Under the pieces are notes generated by a model. The model was not told the DNA's origin, searched no databases, and was given only the letters and a program-made list of their open reading frames with translations. A stretch of 64,000 bases of DNA from Branchiostoma lanceolatum (taxonomy: Eukaryota; Chordata; Leptocardii; Amphioxiformes; Branchiostomatidae): positions 11,620,734-11,684,733 of the forward strand of contig NC_089738.1 in the NCBI RefSeq assembly GCF_035083965.1. Direction: 5' to 3'. Below, piece by piece: positions 17,201 to 28,101 of the stretch (position 1 is the first letter of the stretch; every line of letters starts with the position of its first letter). Both the position numbers and the translations under genes were made by a program.

Positions 17201-19215
17201 TGGCAAGCTTGTTAGGAGGGTTTCCCGCAAATTAAGACTTGTTTTAACATTGATACTGTTATATTTGACAAATGCTCATCAGTTTCATAGACATTCATGT
17301 TTTTCAGGACTGTAGTTATTGCGGAGTTTGTACTTATGATTCAATGTTCGTTAGAACTATGCCTGTGAAGCGTAATAACTGGAGGAGTCAGTGTTTCCTC
17401 TCTGGACTGAAATGTTCCAAAGGGCATTCGTCAGAAACACTATTTTTGCCACCAACAGAACCATTGGGGACAATTTCACCTTATCTGCTGCCCTGGCAAG
17501 AACCGACGTATGGCTCTACCAATCAGATCTCATGTTCGACTTCCCTAAACCCATGATGCCAAATATGGTCAGCATAGCAGGTCACATGGCTGAGGACGTC
17601 AAGCCGCTCAGTGAGGTCAGTTGATGAGGGAGAGATTGAGTATCGTTACATAGAAAGGATTATGAAAAGGATGAAAAACACATTCTCTATAAAATCACAA
17701 TTGATAATTTAACAGGATATAAACTTTAAATTCACTGCCCTGATCTAAATTGCCACAAAGACGCAAATTTAAATGAAGGGTTCAGACGTATGGAAGGTCT
17801 CAGTAGTGACTTTCCTCTTCGTAACCATATAGGAGATGGAGAAGTTTGTGCAGAGTTCTGGAGATGACGGTGTTGTACTTGTAACGTTCGGCTCCATGAT
17901 AGCGGCTATGCCCGCAGAGAAAGCCGACATGCTGGCCGCTGCGTTTGCCCGTCTGCCGCAGAAGGTCGTGTGGCGCTACGCTGGGACGCCACCTCCAAGT
18001 CTGGGGTCCAACACCAAGACCATGGAGTGGGTGCCTCAAAACGACTTACTAGGTAGATACTATAACTATACTGTACTATGATGCGAACATATGATTCTTG
18101 TTACCATATGGTTTATCTTACACTACTTTGCTATTCTTGTACTTTGCTTATCTATTTGTTTCAATATACGTTTGTAATGCTTTTTGTTTTAATGACGACA
18201 CGAATATAAGCAAGGAGCTTGAGTCATCACACGTCGGCAGTAAATGTTTCAATAAAAAGCAACAACGTGGAATTCTTTAAGCTTTTAGAATCTACGCCGG
18301 GAAATCATACTGGCTTTCCTCCGCGCGTAAAGATTTAATAGGATTGTTCACACTGCCTTTTAGCCCTAATTGATAATGGTTATGAATAAACTATTACAGG
18401 TTGAATTAAGAATGAAATCTGAGCCTTTCCTTTTGCTTCTATGCTGCGATGATCATACAGTCATTAACTACTATATCTCTTCGCCTGGCACTAACCGTTA
18501 GTCCTCCATAAAACAGCTCATCCAAAAACAAAGGCGTTTGTATCACATTGTGGCTTCAACGGAGTAGCAGAGGCCATGTACCATGGGGTACCCCTGGTCG
18601 GCATGCCTCTGATGAATGATGCTCATGACAACATCGCCCGGGTGGTGGCCCGAGGGATGGCGGTGTCACTGGACATCCACGCCGTGACGTCAGAGGAGGT
18701 TTACCAGGCTATCACGTCTGTTATTTCGGATCCTGGGTAAGTGTCACTTGGAGTGACTGTCAGCAATAGCTTCCTCAATTCCAGCCTCTTTGCGTCTTTA
18801 TGTATGAGTGAAACATCATTCTTCTGAAGCAAATTCTGTTCCTTGTAACCAGCTACAGGAACATGCAAACATCGATGTGAACGTTGGGTGCAACGTGATG
18901 GACTCAAACTTTGCTGTACTTTGTTTCAGGTACAAGGAGAAAGCGGACCAGGTCTCCACGCATCTTCGTGACCAACCACAGTCGCCCATGGAGCGGGCAG
19001 CATGGTGGATAGAACACGTCATCAAACATGGCGGCCTCCCCCATCTCAGGTCGAGGGCGATCGAACTTCCCTTCTACCAGTACTACTTGTTAGACGTCAT
19101 TGCCCTGATTGTTGTAGCGTTTACTGCTGTATTGTTGTCTTGTTGGAAGTGTTGCTCGTTTGCATGTGGCATGTACAAGAGGGAAAACAACAACACCAAA
19201 AAGAAAACCAACTGA
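14253..19215 (+). CDS. UGT-2, UDP-glycosyltransferase, ER membrane (7 coding exons, 524 aa)
   Basis: Exons: 14253-14540, 14933-15164, 16991-17162, 17459-17615, 17833-18052, 18517-18736 and 18930-19215; phases are the same as in UGT-1. The signal peptide is MSTGFHLFLAVAALLSHRVQ. Pro34 (YGSPWMD) stands at the human catalytic-His position and Tyr145 at the catalytic-Asp position. The nucleotide-sugar site differs from UGT-1: MPLMNDAHDN replaces MPLFADQSDN, so the usual Asp-Gln sugar contact reads Asp-Ala. The membrane span and KKTN tail are kept. UGT-3 is its closest relative in exons, introns and promoter. Intron 3 (15165-16990) carries an inserted element that UGT-3 lacks. AATAAA occurs at 19255-19260, 40 bp after the stop. 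The gene looks intact; acceptor and sugar donor cannot be told from sequence. Confidence 0.93.
15181..16104 (-). mobile_element. 0.9-kb interspersed element inserted in UGT-2 intron 3
   Basis: Compared with UGT-3, the intron sequence GTGTGCATATTTNTACAGTTCA is interrupted at about 15181 and resumes at about 16105 (TTATAGTTCAGGCC). The insert begins GGCGACGCCTCAGGGGCG, holds several ATGCAAAT octamers within AATTATGCAAATT..., and ends in a hairpin GGCAACATCTTTTTATGTTG at about 16081. It has no reading frame. It lies in inverse orientation to the copies at 34900-36540 and 60770-62660. The boundary motif GGCGACGCCTCTGGGGCG recurs alone at 54133-54150. Confidence 0.65.
16250..16520 (+). repeat. Shared AT-rich intron segment (also in UGT-3 at 22600-22870)
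   Basis: A stretch with AATTATGCATATTAGGTCA and AAAACGTCGTTCC is present at the same place in introns of UGT-2 and UGT-3, and in weaker form in UGT-1. It is an old fragment of the AT-rich interspersed family that predates the UGT-2/UGT-3 duplication. Confidence 0.45.
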
Positions 19216-19299
19216 CTTTTAGGTTTTTGAAGCAGAAGATTCTTTGCAAATATCAATAAAAAAAAAAGCAGAGTCCCCTTTCAAGGATGCCTTTAATCT

Positions 19300-20050
19300 A
19301 AACTGGTTATATATATGCAAAGACACCTAATTGGAGGAAAAAAGTACCAATCGATGCCGGCACCGTCTACTAACCTGACGGCCCGCCTCAGTACCTCCTA
19401 AAATACAGGAGTGATAAAGCATGATGATATAATCTTGCATTATTGTTAACGCTCTTTGTGACAATATCATTCTTATGTTAATGTCGAAGCAGATGTTTGG
19501 GTGAAATATCGTAACGTTTCTTGACTGTCAGGCCTCTCTGACAGCTACCCGCCCCAACGATATTGTTTCAAAAGTTACTACGAGTCTGTGTTTTCTAAGC
19601 CTGTGACAGGCTTATCTCGCCCCCCCATTCAAAATTTCGTGCCGCCGCCTCTGGGTGTCTTTGATTGTTATGAGGTAGACATGAGTAATGTAAATCTGCT
19701 TGTAAATCCTTATCAGTCAGTGTTGCTCGTTGGCATGTGGCATGTGCAAGAGGGAAAACACCAACACCAGAAAGAAAACCAACTGACATGGTGCTTTCGG
19801 AAGCGGGAGATTCCTTGCAAATATCAATCAAATGGAAAAGTACATTCCTGTTTCAAAAAATCTTTTAAACTGAATATGTTATATATAGAAGGACACCAAA
19901 TGCGACGAACTGTACCATTGAATGCCAGCACCGCTCACTAACTTGACGGCCTGCCTCAGTACATAGTGAAGTACGGAGATGATGACGTATAATGACGCAA
20001 TCTTGTATTGGGAATTCACACCATTTGTGACAACAAAAGTGTTGATGACT
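19300..20050 (+). repeat. UGT-2 3' flank: two copies of the conserved 3' block
   Basis: The conserved block occurs at about 19355-19470 (TGATAAAGCATGATGATATA) and again, diverged, at about 19905-20045 (ACTAACTTGACGGCCTGCCT). The relic UGT exon tail at 19721-19786 lies between them, directly upstream of the second copy, which is the order expected at the 3' end of a gene. Nothing else is seen in this spacer. Confidence 0.55.
19721..19786 (+). pseudogene. Relic of a UGT last exon (final 21 codons and stop)
   Basis: TGTTGCTCG... reads C C S L A C G M C K R E N T N T R K K T N stop. This is the juxtamembrane tail of the UGT family with its KKTN end. No other UGT exon lies near; the block begins abruptly after TTATCAGTCAG. 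With the second 3' flanking block just downstream, it looks like the leftover 3' end of a UGT copy lost between UGT-2 and UGT-3. Confidence 0.75.
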
Positions 20051-20224
20051 GTATATCAACTTAAAACGAAAATACAGAAGTGGAAAGCACTTTGTGTCGA
20101 ATCAAGGTTTTATAGACACATTAATGAGATAGAAACAGCATGTATAGCGCAAGTTTCATTTCAGTTATCATTCTTTCGAGAACTGCAATTTCGTAGAGAA
20201 AGGTGTCACATCACTCCGTCACTC

Positions 20225-20400
20225 ATTACCCAAAATGTAAAGCGCGCTGTCGGTCATTGACCTTTGACACAGCGATACAGCTTCATAGCTGACCTCAGCT
20301 TATACAACAGTTGTCTTGGTATCTCCCAGGATCTGTTGTTACCTCAATCTGAAGTACAGTTTTCAAGAGATCGTCAGATTCTACTGCATGTTGTCAGCTG
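20225..20400 (+). promoter_or_regulatory. UGT-3 promoter with DR1 element and non-coding first exon
   Basis: CCAAAATGTAAAGCGCGCTG is followed by TGACCTTTGACAC at 20258-20270. The leader TTTTCAAGAGATCGTCAGAT runs to the donor after 20400 (CAGCTG|GTAAGT). Spacing from DR1 to donor (130 bp) equals that in UGT-2. The acceptor lies near 21290, upstream of the start codon at 21335. Confidence 0.7.
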
Positions 20401-21334
20401 GTAAGTGGACATGAACATTCGCCTATATCTAGTTATACAGAACATACATATAGAAGAATGATCCTAAGGAAAGAATAGATGCAGTGAGGGACGGTGAAAT
20501 TAATGGTCAATTGTTAAGAGGTCCACACAAAAATCCTTTCTAAAAACCTTTCTACGTTTTCTAAACCTTTCTCTAAACCTTTATTCCAAAATCCTCTGAA
20601 CCATTGTAAATCTAGCGTTTAGTTTTCGATAAGTCTAGTCTATACTGTTGAAATTTCGACGTTAAATTCTTTGGTGAAGACCACATGAGCACAAAATGCA
20701 AATCTTCCTTTATTTAGTCATGGTGACTTATTGATTAAATGTTGGGCCTGGTGTCTATAGCAGGTCATTCTTCAGTTGGCGTCTAAATGATGACCATTTT
20801 GTTTGCTAATTGAGTACTGTTTGCTGATTACTACTTAATTCTGGTCGAACCCGTTTCAAACAACATCGAGCTCCTTAAAAGACAGGTCAACAAAACTATG
20901 AAGGCAACGATGAAGCTTGTGTGTGACACCGAATGGCGGTTGAACAAATACAGAGAGTTAGTTCGACCCACTTTTTTTAGGTTTTCAATCCGCATACAGA
21001 CGCAACCAACCAAATCAACAAAAACGTGCCGCTTGAGTATCTAAGCAAAACAAATACGGTAGATTGCAAAGTGACCCTCTTCTAGATCTATCATGCCTAT
21101 CTATTGTAATTCACAAATAGTTTTCGACATCAATACCTTTATCCACGGTAAGAAAGCATTCACGCAAAAATTGTACTTCAGAATGGAACCATATCTGTTC
21201 CTTGTTGAATGACGTTGTTTCTCGTTAATAATTGAAACATTACTAGTCTGTCCGTTGATATTGTCAATGTCATTTTGAATTATCTTTTCACATCCTGACA
21301 TAGAACACAATACTACTTCTACTGCCGCTGAAGT

Positions 21335-24300
21335 ATGTCGACTGGTTTCCACCTGTTCCTGGCGGTTGCCGCCATCTTGTCTCAACATGTCCGAGCTGCC
21401 GACATCCTCGTCGCGACAACGACGTACGCCAGCCCCTGGATGGACGTGGCGAAGATTGCCGAAGTCTTGGCTTCCCGAGGACACGTCGTCACTGTGTTGG
21501 CCCATGCAAGTCAGAAGGGCGACCTGATGCGGAAATGGCCGACCTTGCAGTACGACACATTTGGAGATCCCGAAAAACCACCGTCGATTAAGGAATTCAT
21601 AAAAACTCTGCCTCAAAAGATGGTAGGTACTGAATTTAGAACCAAGAGTACATTTACAAAAGAGAAAAGGACGTGGACAATATGAAACGATATTCAACAC
21701 TTTTTAAAACCGCTCCTCATAACATGTTCCTGTTTTAGTATCGGTACTTATTGCTCTAAACATTTACAAGTAGTTGGCATCCGATCAACTACAACTCAAA
21801 CTCAAAGAATTAAGTGACCTACCTATCGGCTCACGATCTAGTCTATTGAAAATGATATGTTAGTTAAACACGTAGGAAAATATTAAGAAAACTAGGAATG
21901 ACCAGTATTGATGCATAACGGTAATTGCGTTTGGATGTTATTGATAGGGGTGTAAGTTTTGCTTTATTCGATGCTGACCATTGCATTTAAATCTACACAC
22001 GGGATATAGATTGAAATGCAATGGTCAGCACCGAAACAAGCGAAACAAGCCAACAACATATAATATTCGCCGCAGGCAATACTGAACAAATTTATCTGAG
22101 TAAATCAAATGCTATCCAATCACCACTTTCTACCGAACCTCTGGGCTTCATTCAACAAAGCTTCTGAGCAACATTAATACAATACCCTTCTGATCCGTTA
22201 CAGGCATTTTCTTCATCTGGAACGTTAGGCCTCCTATCCTTTGCCAATACCTTGACTTCTGCTCTGCTGGACCTTAGCGAAGAGATGTTGAGTGATAATC
22301 AACTACTGACGAAACTGAAGAACAGCCACTATGACGTCGTCCTGACGTATGCTGGTCCGTCCACTGGGCCCCTCGTGGCGCAGTACTTGGACCTGCCGCT
22401 AGTCTGCACAATGAGGTCTATGCCTACGGGACAAGGTGTGTGCATATTTGTACAGTTCAGGCCAGTCAATATCTAAAATAATCTATGTTACTCATCTTAG
22501 TACACACTGGCATTCGCAGACCACATACCTCCATGAAATATCTAGAGTTTTCATAAGAAGTAAGCAGAAAGAAAACATAACATTCTTGGCGAAAGTAATA
22601 AAATAAAACCTCATTGGGTAAAAAAAAATTACAATGTAGGATTGATTGCATTTTCGTGTAAATTATGCATATTAGGTCATCATTTGTATAAATGGTATCT
22701 GTTTATGTTGCACCTGCCGTTTAGTTCATGTATTAGATTTCAATTATGAAAAACAGTGGAATTATAAAAATTCTTCCTTATGTACAATTTGAATCTAATT
22801 CTGTGCATCCCTATCTATGTTACCTGCATGCCAAATCAGAAAAACGTCGTTCCCTTGTTATCTAGTTGAAAGAATTTAACAAAAAAGCCTCTGCTATTAG
22901 CATGGACAACTACAATAGTTTAGCTCCAAAGGTTTACAAGCATGTTCGGTTCGTTGCACGGCGGGCCTTTGCCTAATTTACAGAGCCTTTTGTCGCTGTT
23001 CATTTCCACCTAGTCATCACCCTGGCTCTCTTTCTTTTCCACCTTCTATTTGCTATTCTAGTAATTTTTAAGATCTCTTTTATCCATCATTCGAACGACA
23101 TGTCCTGGTGTCTTTAGTCTACGTTCCTAGACTTGGTGGTCTTTGACCTGTTGTTGGAAGGACTTCACTGTTTGTTACCCTTTCTCCCTATGCCTTGTTG
23201 GGAATTTTTCGGGGACATCTCTGGTGGAATACATTTAGATATCTTCAATCAATTGCCAAACTGTAATATATACTACTGCATGTGTCTTCTGATCCTATTT
23301 TTCAGACATCCGTGCCACAGGTGTCCCAAACCCTCTTGCTTACGTGCCAACAGTGACATCGGGGTTGTCTGATCGAATGACATTTCTACAGAGAGTGAAG
23401 AACGTGTTGGTTTACTTTGCATTTTCTACTATGGGACAGCTGATCTTCGATAAGAGTTACAACGATCTTGCAAAAAGGTTTGTGGGTGTGTTTCCATATC
23501 CGTATGTACGCACATGGCAAGCTTGTTAGGAGGGTTTCCCGCAAATTAAGACTTGTTTTAACATTGATACTGTTATATTTGACAAATGCTCATCAGTTTC
23601 ATAGACATTCATGTTTTTCAGGACTGTAGTTAATGCGGAGTTTGTACTTATGATTCAATGTTCGTTAGAACTATTCCGGTGAAGCGAGATAACTGGAGGA
23701 GTCTGAGTGTCTCCTCTTCGGACTGAAATCTACCAAACGGCATTCATCAGAAACACTATTTTTGCCACCAACAGAACCATTGGGGACAATTTCACCATAT
23801 CTGCTGCCCTGGCAAGAACCGACGTATGGCTCTACCAATCAGATCTCATGTTCGACTTCCCTAAACCCATGATGCCAAATATGGTCAGCATTGCAGGTCA
23901 CTTGGCTGAGGACGTCAAGCCGCTCAGTGAGGTCAGTTGATGAGGGAGAGATTGAGTATCGTTACATAGAAAGGATTATTAATTGGATGAAAAACACATT
24001 CTCTGTAAAATCACAACTGATAATTAAATAGGATATAATTTATAAAGTTTAGATTCACAGCCTAGATTTAAATTGCCACAAAGACGCAAATTTAAATGAA
24101 GGGTTCAGACGTATGTAAGGTCTAAGTAGTGACTTTCTTCTTCGTAACCATATAGGAGATGGAGAAGTTTGTGCAGAGTTCTGGAGATGACGGTGTTGTA
24201 CTTGTAACGTTCGGCTCCATGATAGCGGCTATGCCCGCAGAGAAAGCCGACATGCTGGCCACTGCTTTTGCCCGTCTGCCGCAGAAGGTCGTGTGGCGCT

Positions 24301-25551
24301 ACGCTGGGACGCCACCTCCAAGTCTGGGGTCCAACACCAAGACCATGGAGTGGGTGCCTCAAAACGACTTACTAGGTAGATACTATAAATATGCTGTACT
24401 ATGATGCGAACATATGATTCTCGTTACCATATGGTTTATCTTATACTACTTTGCTATTCTTGTGCTTTGCTTATCTATTTGTTTCATTGTACGTTTGTTA
24501 TGCGCTTTGTTTTGATGACGACACGAAGATAAGCAAGGAGCTTGAGTCATCACACGTCCGCAGTAAATGTTTCAATAAAAACAACAACGTGGAATTCTTC
24601 AAGCTTTTAGAATCTACGCCGGGAAATCATACTGGCTTTCCATCGCTCGTAAAGATTTAGTAGGATTGTTCACACTGCCTTTTAGCCCTAATTGATAACG
24701 TTTATGAATAATCTATTACAGGTTGAATTAAGAAACAAATCTGAGCCTTTTTGCTTCTATGCTGCGATGATCATACAGTCAGATACATTAACTACTGTGT
24801 CTCTTCGCCTGGCACTAACCGTTAGTCCTCCACAAAACAGCTCATCCAAAGACAAAGGCGTTTGTATCACATTGTGGCTACAACGGAGTAGCAGAGGCCA
24901 TGTACCACGGGGTACCCCTGGTCGGCATGCCTCTGATGAATGATGCTCATGACAACATCGCCCGGATGGTGGCCCGTGGGATGGCGGTGTCACTGGATAT
25001 CCACGCTGTGACGTCAGAGGAGGTTTACCAGGCTATTACGTCCGTTATTTCGGATTCTCGGTAAGTGGAATATAGAGTAGCTGTCGGGGATAGCTCACTC
25101 AAGTCTCTGCCTCTCTTCATCTTCATGTATTGGTGAAACGTCGTCTTTCTAAACGTGTGAAACAAATTCGCACGGTTCTTTGTAACCAACTGTTGGTACA
25201 TGTAAACATCGTTGTGAGCGTGGGGCGTTATTCATGGACTCAAACTTGGCTGTTCTTTGTTTCAGGTACAAGGAGAAAGCTGACCAGGTCTCCGCGCATC
25301 TTCGTGACCAACCACAGTCGCCCATGGAGCGGGCAGTATGGTGGATAGAACACGTCATCAAACATGGCGGCCTCCCCCATCTCAGGTCGAGGGCGATCGA
25401 ACTTCCGTTCTACCAGTACTACTTGTTAGACGTTATCGCCATGGTTGTTGCAGTTATGGCTGCTATATTGTTGTCTTGTTGGAAATGTTGCTCGTTTGCA
25501 TGTGGCATGTGCAAGAGGGGAAACACCGACACCAAAAAGAAAACCAACTGA
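21335..25551 (+). CDS. UGT-3, UDP-glycosyltransferase, ER membrane (7 coding exons, 524 aa)
   Basis: Exons: 21335-21622, 22204-22435, 23306-23477, 23775-23931, 24156-24375, 24841-25060 and 25266-25551. The first exon gives MSTGFHLFLAVAAILSQHVR, then ADILVATTTYASPWMD with Pro34 at the catalytic-His position; YDVVLTY gives Tyr145 at the Asp position. Like UGT-2 it reads MNDAHDN where UGT-1 has ADQSDN. The last exon ends KKKTN, a KKXX ER retrieval signal. Introns align with UGT-2 nearly base for base outside the element at 15181-16104, so the two arose from one recent duplication of a unit of about 6-7 kb. No breaks were seen. The fourth-exon acceptor was chosen as in UGT-1. Confidence 0.93.
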
Positions 25552-25689
25552 CCTTTTGTTTCGAGCGTGAGATTCGTAGCAAATGCAATGTATCAATCAA
25601 TAGGAAAATCACTTTCCGGTTTCAAAATTCCTTTAATTTAAGCTAAATATACCAAAAGACACCAAATCCGAGGTATCAAAGATTAACGT

Positions 25690-25830
25690 ACCAATAAATA
25701 CCCGTGCCGTATCCTAACTTGGCGGTCTGCCTCAGTACATACTGAAATACGGAGGCGATGAAGCATGATGATACAATCTTGTATTGGGAATTTACCCCAT
25801 TTGCAACAATATAGTATAGATGATGACTAT
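25690..25830 (+). repeat. UGT-3 3' flank: single conserved 3' block
   Basis: TAACTTGGCGGTCTGCCTCA, then GTACATACTGAAATACGGAG and GATGAAGCATGATGATACAA, is the family 3' block in one copy. AATAAA at 25693-25698 lies at its left edge and could be the polyadenylation signal of UGT-3. Confidence 0.5.
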
Positions 25831-25984
25831 GATATTCATAATGAGAACGAAAATTAAAAAAGAAATTGTAATGCGCTTTGTTTTGAGTCTCTTGACATAA
25901 ACCAGCTACTGACATTGTGTTCAGCAAGTTTCTCTTTAATTTTAAGGGAACTGCAATTCCGTACGATGATAAATATGACCAAGT

Positions 25985-26189
25985 GGTGAGAGAAAGTTAC
26001 GTCACTCAGCCAGTCATTTAATACTCAAAATGTAAAGCGTGCTGTCGGTCATTATCATGCAGCAGACATTTGACACAACCATAGAGCTGTACAGCCTTCT
26101 CCCGCTTAGCTGTGTCTGCGGCTAGCTCTGCATTATCATAAAATATAGTTTTCAAGAGAGCATAAAAATCTACTGTATGCTATCAGCTG
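25985..26189 (+). promoter_or_regulatory. Second, decayed UGT promoter and leader copy upstream of UGT-4
   Basis: CAAAATGTAAAGCGTGCTGT and GTTTTCAAGAGAGCAT...CTATCAGCTG|GTGATG repeat the family promoter and first exon. The DR1, however, is split: the first half-site is replaced by a longer AT-rich stretch, and only TTTGACAC remains near 26068-26075. The donor GTGATG is weak. This is probably the relic promoter of a lost UGT copy, or an alternative upstream promoter of UGT-4. Confidence 0.55.
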
Positions 26190-26374
26190 GTGATGATGAC
26201 ACGAAATTTCGCATTTATCTATCTAGTAATCATCTAGGTCTGGGACTGAACTCTCAAAGGTCACCGGGATTTCTGGGGAAATTTGTGAATGGCCAAGTTT
26301 CTCTCTCATTTTTGGGAACTGCCTTTTTGTCCAACGACAATTGTGACCGAGAGGTCAGAGAAATGTGCCATGTC

Positions 26375-26566
26375 ACTCAGCCTGTCATGACCCAAAATAC
26401 AACGCGTACGTGCTGCCGGACACTGACCTTTGACACACCAGATGATACACCCAACTACTGAGCTCAGACAATAGTTGTGTTGCCGTCTCCCAGCCAGCCA
26501 TCCAACGTTTGTGGCTGAAGGACAGTTTTCAAGAGATCATCAGATTCTACTGCTTGTTACCAGCTG
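26375..26566 (+). promoter_or_regulatory. UGT-4 promoter with DR1 element and non-coding first exon
   Basis: TGACCTTTGACAC occurs at 26424-26436 in a diverged copy of the block (GACCCAAAATACAACGCGTA). The leader TTTTCAAGAGATCATCAGAT ends at the donor after 26566 (CAGCTG|GTAAGG). The DR1 is unchanged while the bases around it differ from UGT-2 and UGT-3, which points to selection on the site. The UGT-4 start codon is at 28102. Confidence 0.68.
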
Positions 26567-26921
26567 GTAAGGGAACATGAGCGCTTGCTTATATCTAGTT
26601 ATTCATGATAAGAATGATCCAAAACAAAGAATACTAGTAGATGCATTGACCGCATTTGACGGTCCGGGGCGGGGGTTTCTTATGTTTGCATTCATTTTAA
26701 AATCCACTGTATCATATGGTCTCATATCAGTATGTACAGCTCGCTAGTATAGCATGGGGTCCATCGCCGCCAAAGGTTGGAAGTGGACTGAAGCTAGAGA
26801 GACTAGATTCCAGGCTCCGCTGGTAACGTTACATGTGAAAAGTTCGTTGTATCCAGCGCCCCCCCCCCCCGGCCCAGAACCTTCCTTTGTTGTAGAGTCA
26901 ACGATCCATCAATGACAACCT

Positions 26922-27278
26922 TTAAAGGAAATCCAAGCAATATTAGGCCCAGAAAGTCGGATTTTGAATGTCATTTCTATACATGATTAGTTCAAACAGC
27001 ACTATGACAATGTATAGCAACGTACAAGATGCAAAAATATGACGTTGTTGTTAACATGTTATGTGAGAACTCACTGAAAATCGTGGTCGGAGTTTTGTAG
27101 GTTCGCAAAACTAAGGGGATCATCGTACGGCCCAATTTTGCGCGGATTTAAAAATGCTCGAAGTATGAAGTTATTACGCAAACGTGCTAAACAAAGTTAG
27201 TAAATCTCACTACAATAAAGATTTCAGCATTTTTTTATTTCCATTTTTGGGCCCTAATATAGCTTTGGTTGCCTTTAA
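26922..27278. mobile_element. MITE-like element bounded by TTAA with terminal inverted repeats
   Basis: The left end TTAAAGGAAATCCAAGCAAT and the right end in reverse complement TTAAAGGCAACCAAAGCTAT match imperfectly, continuing into ATTAGGCCC / ATTAGGGCCC. Both ends sit at TTAA, the target of piggyBac-type transposases. The interior is about 300 bp, non-coding and AT-rich. The element lies in UGT-4 intron 1. The superfamily assignment is tentative. Confidence 0.55.
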
Positions 27279-28101
27279 TTCGTTGTTCGAAGATTAACAA
27301 TTACCGTGGACGCTCTCGCTTTGTTAGCCTCCTTGGTCTATGAGTCTCATGTTCCATTCCTAGTCCTCTGCTTTCAAATTATTTGGTGGGAGCAAACAAA
27401 ATTCACACCTTCCTTTATTTAGTCACGGTGACCTATCAATCAAAGGGTTGGGCCTAGTGTCTACAGCAGGTCATTCTCAGGTCGGCGTCTAAATGATGAA
27501 CGTTTTGTTTGCTAATCAAGAACTACTTTTTTCTTATGACTACTTTATTCCATCTGGAACCTGTTTCTATCAACATCGAGCTCCTACAGAAACAGTAGGT
27601 AATAACAGGATGGCGCTAGTATCAAATAGCCTGCCATATTAGGTACTGCTATGAAGGCAACGATGAAGCATGTGTGACACCGAAGGGCGGCTAAACAAAT
27701 ACAGAGTTAGTTCGCCCTACTTTTGCTTTTTTAGGCTTGCCATCCGCAACAAAATCAACAAAAACATGTTTGACGCTTTTTCAAAACAAAATGCCCAACC
27801 GCTTGAGTATCTAGGCAAAACCACAGGGTAGTTTACAAAGTAACCTTGTTCTGTCATATGCCTATCTATTGTAATTCACATAGTTTTCGGCAAATCAATG
27901 TCAGAACAATGTCAACACCGAAATCAACATTTACGCACAAAACACGACTTTAGAAAGTAACTATAGCCAAATGCACGTTGTTGAATGACGTTGATAATTG
28001 AAATATTACTAGTCTGTACGTTGATATCGTTCAATGTCATTTTCAATTATCAGATGCTGACATCGAGAACACTCTACTACTACTTCTACTGCCGCTGAAG
28101 T

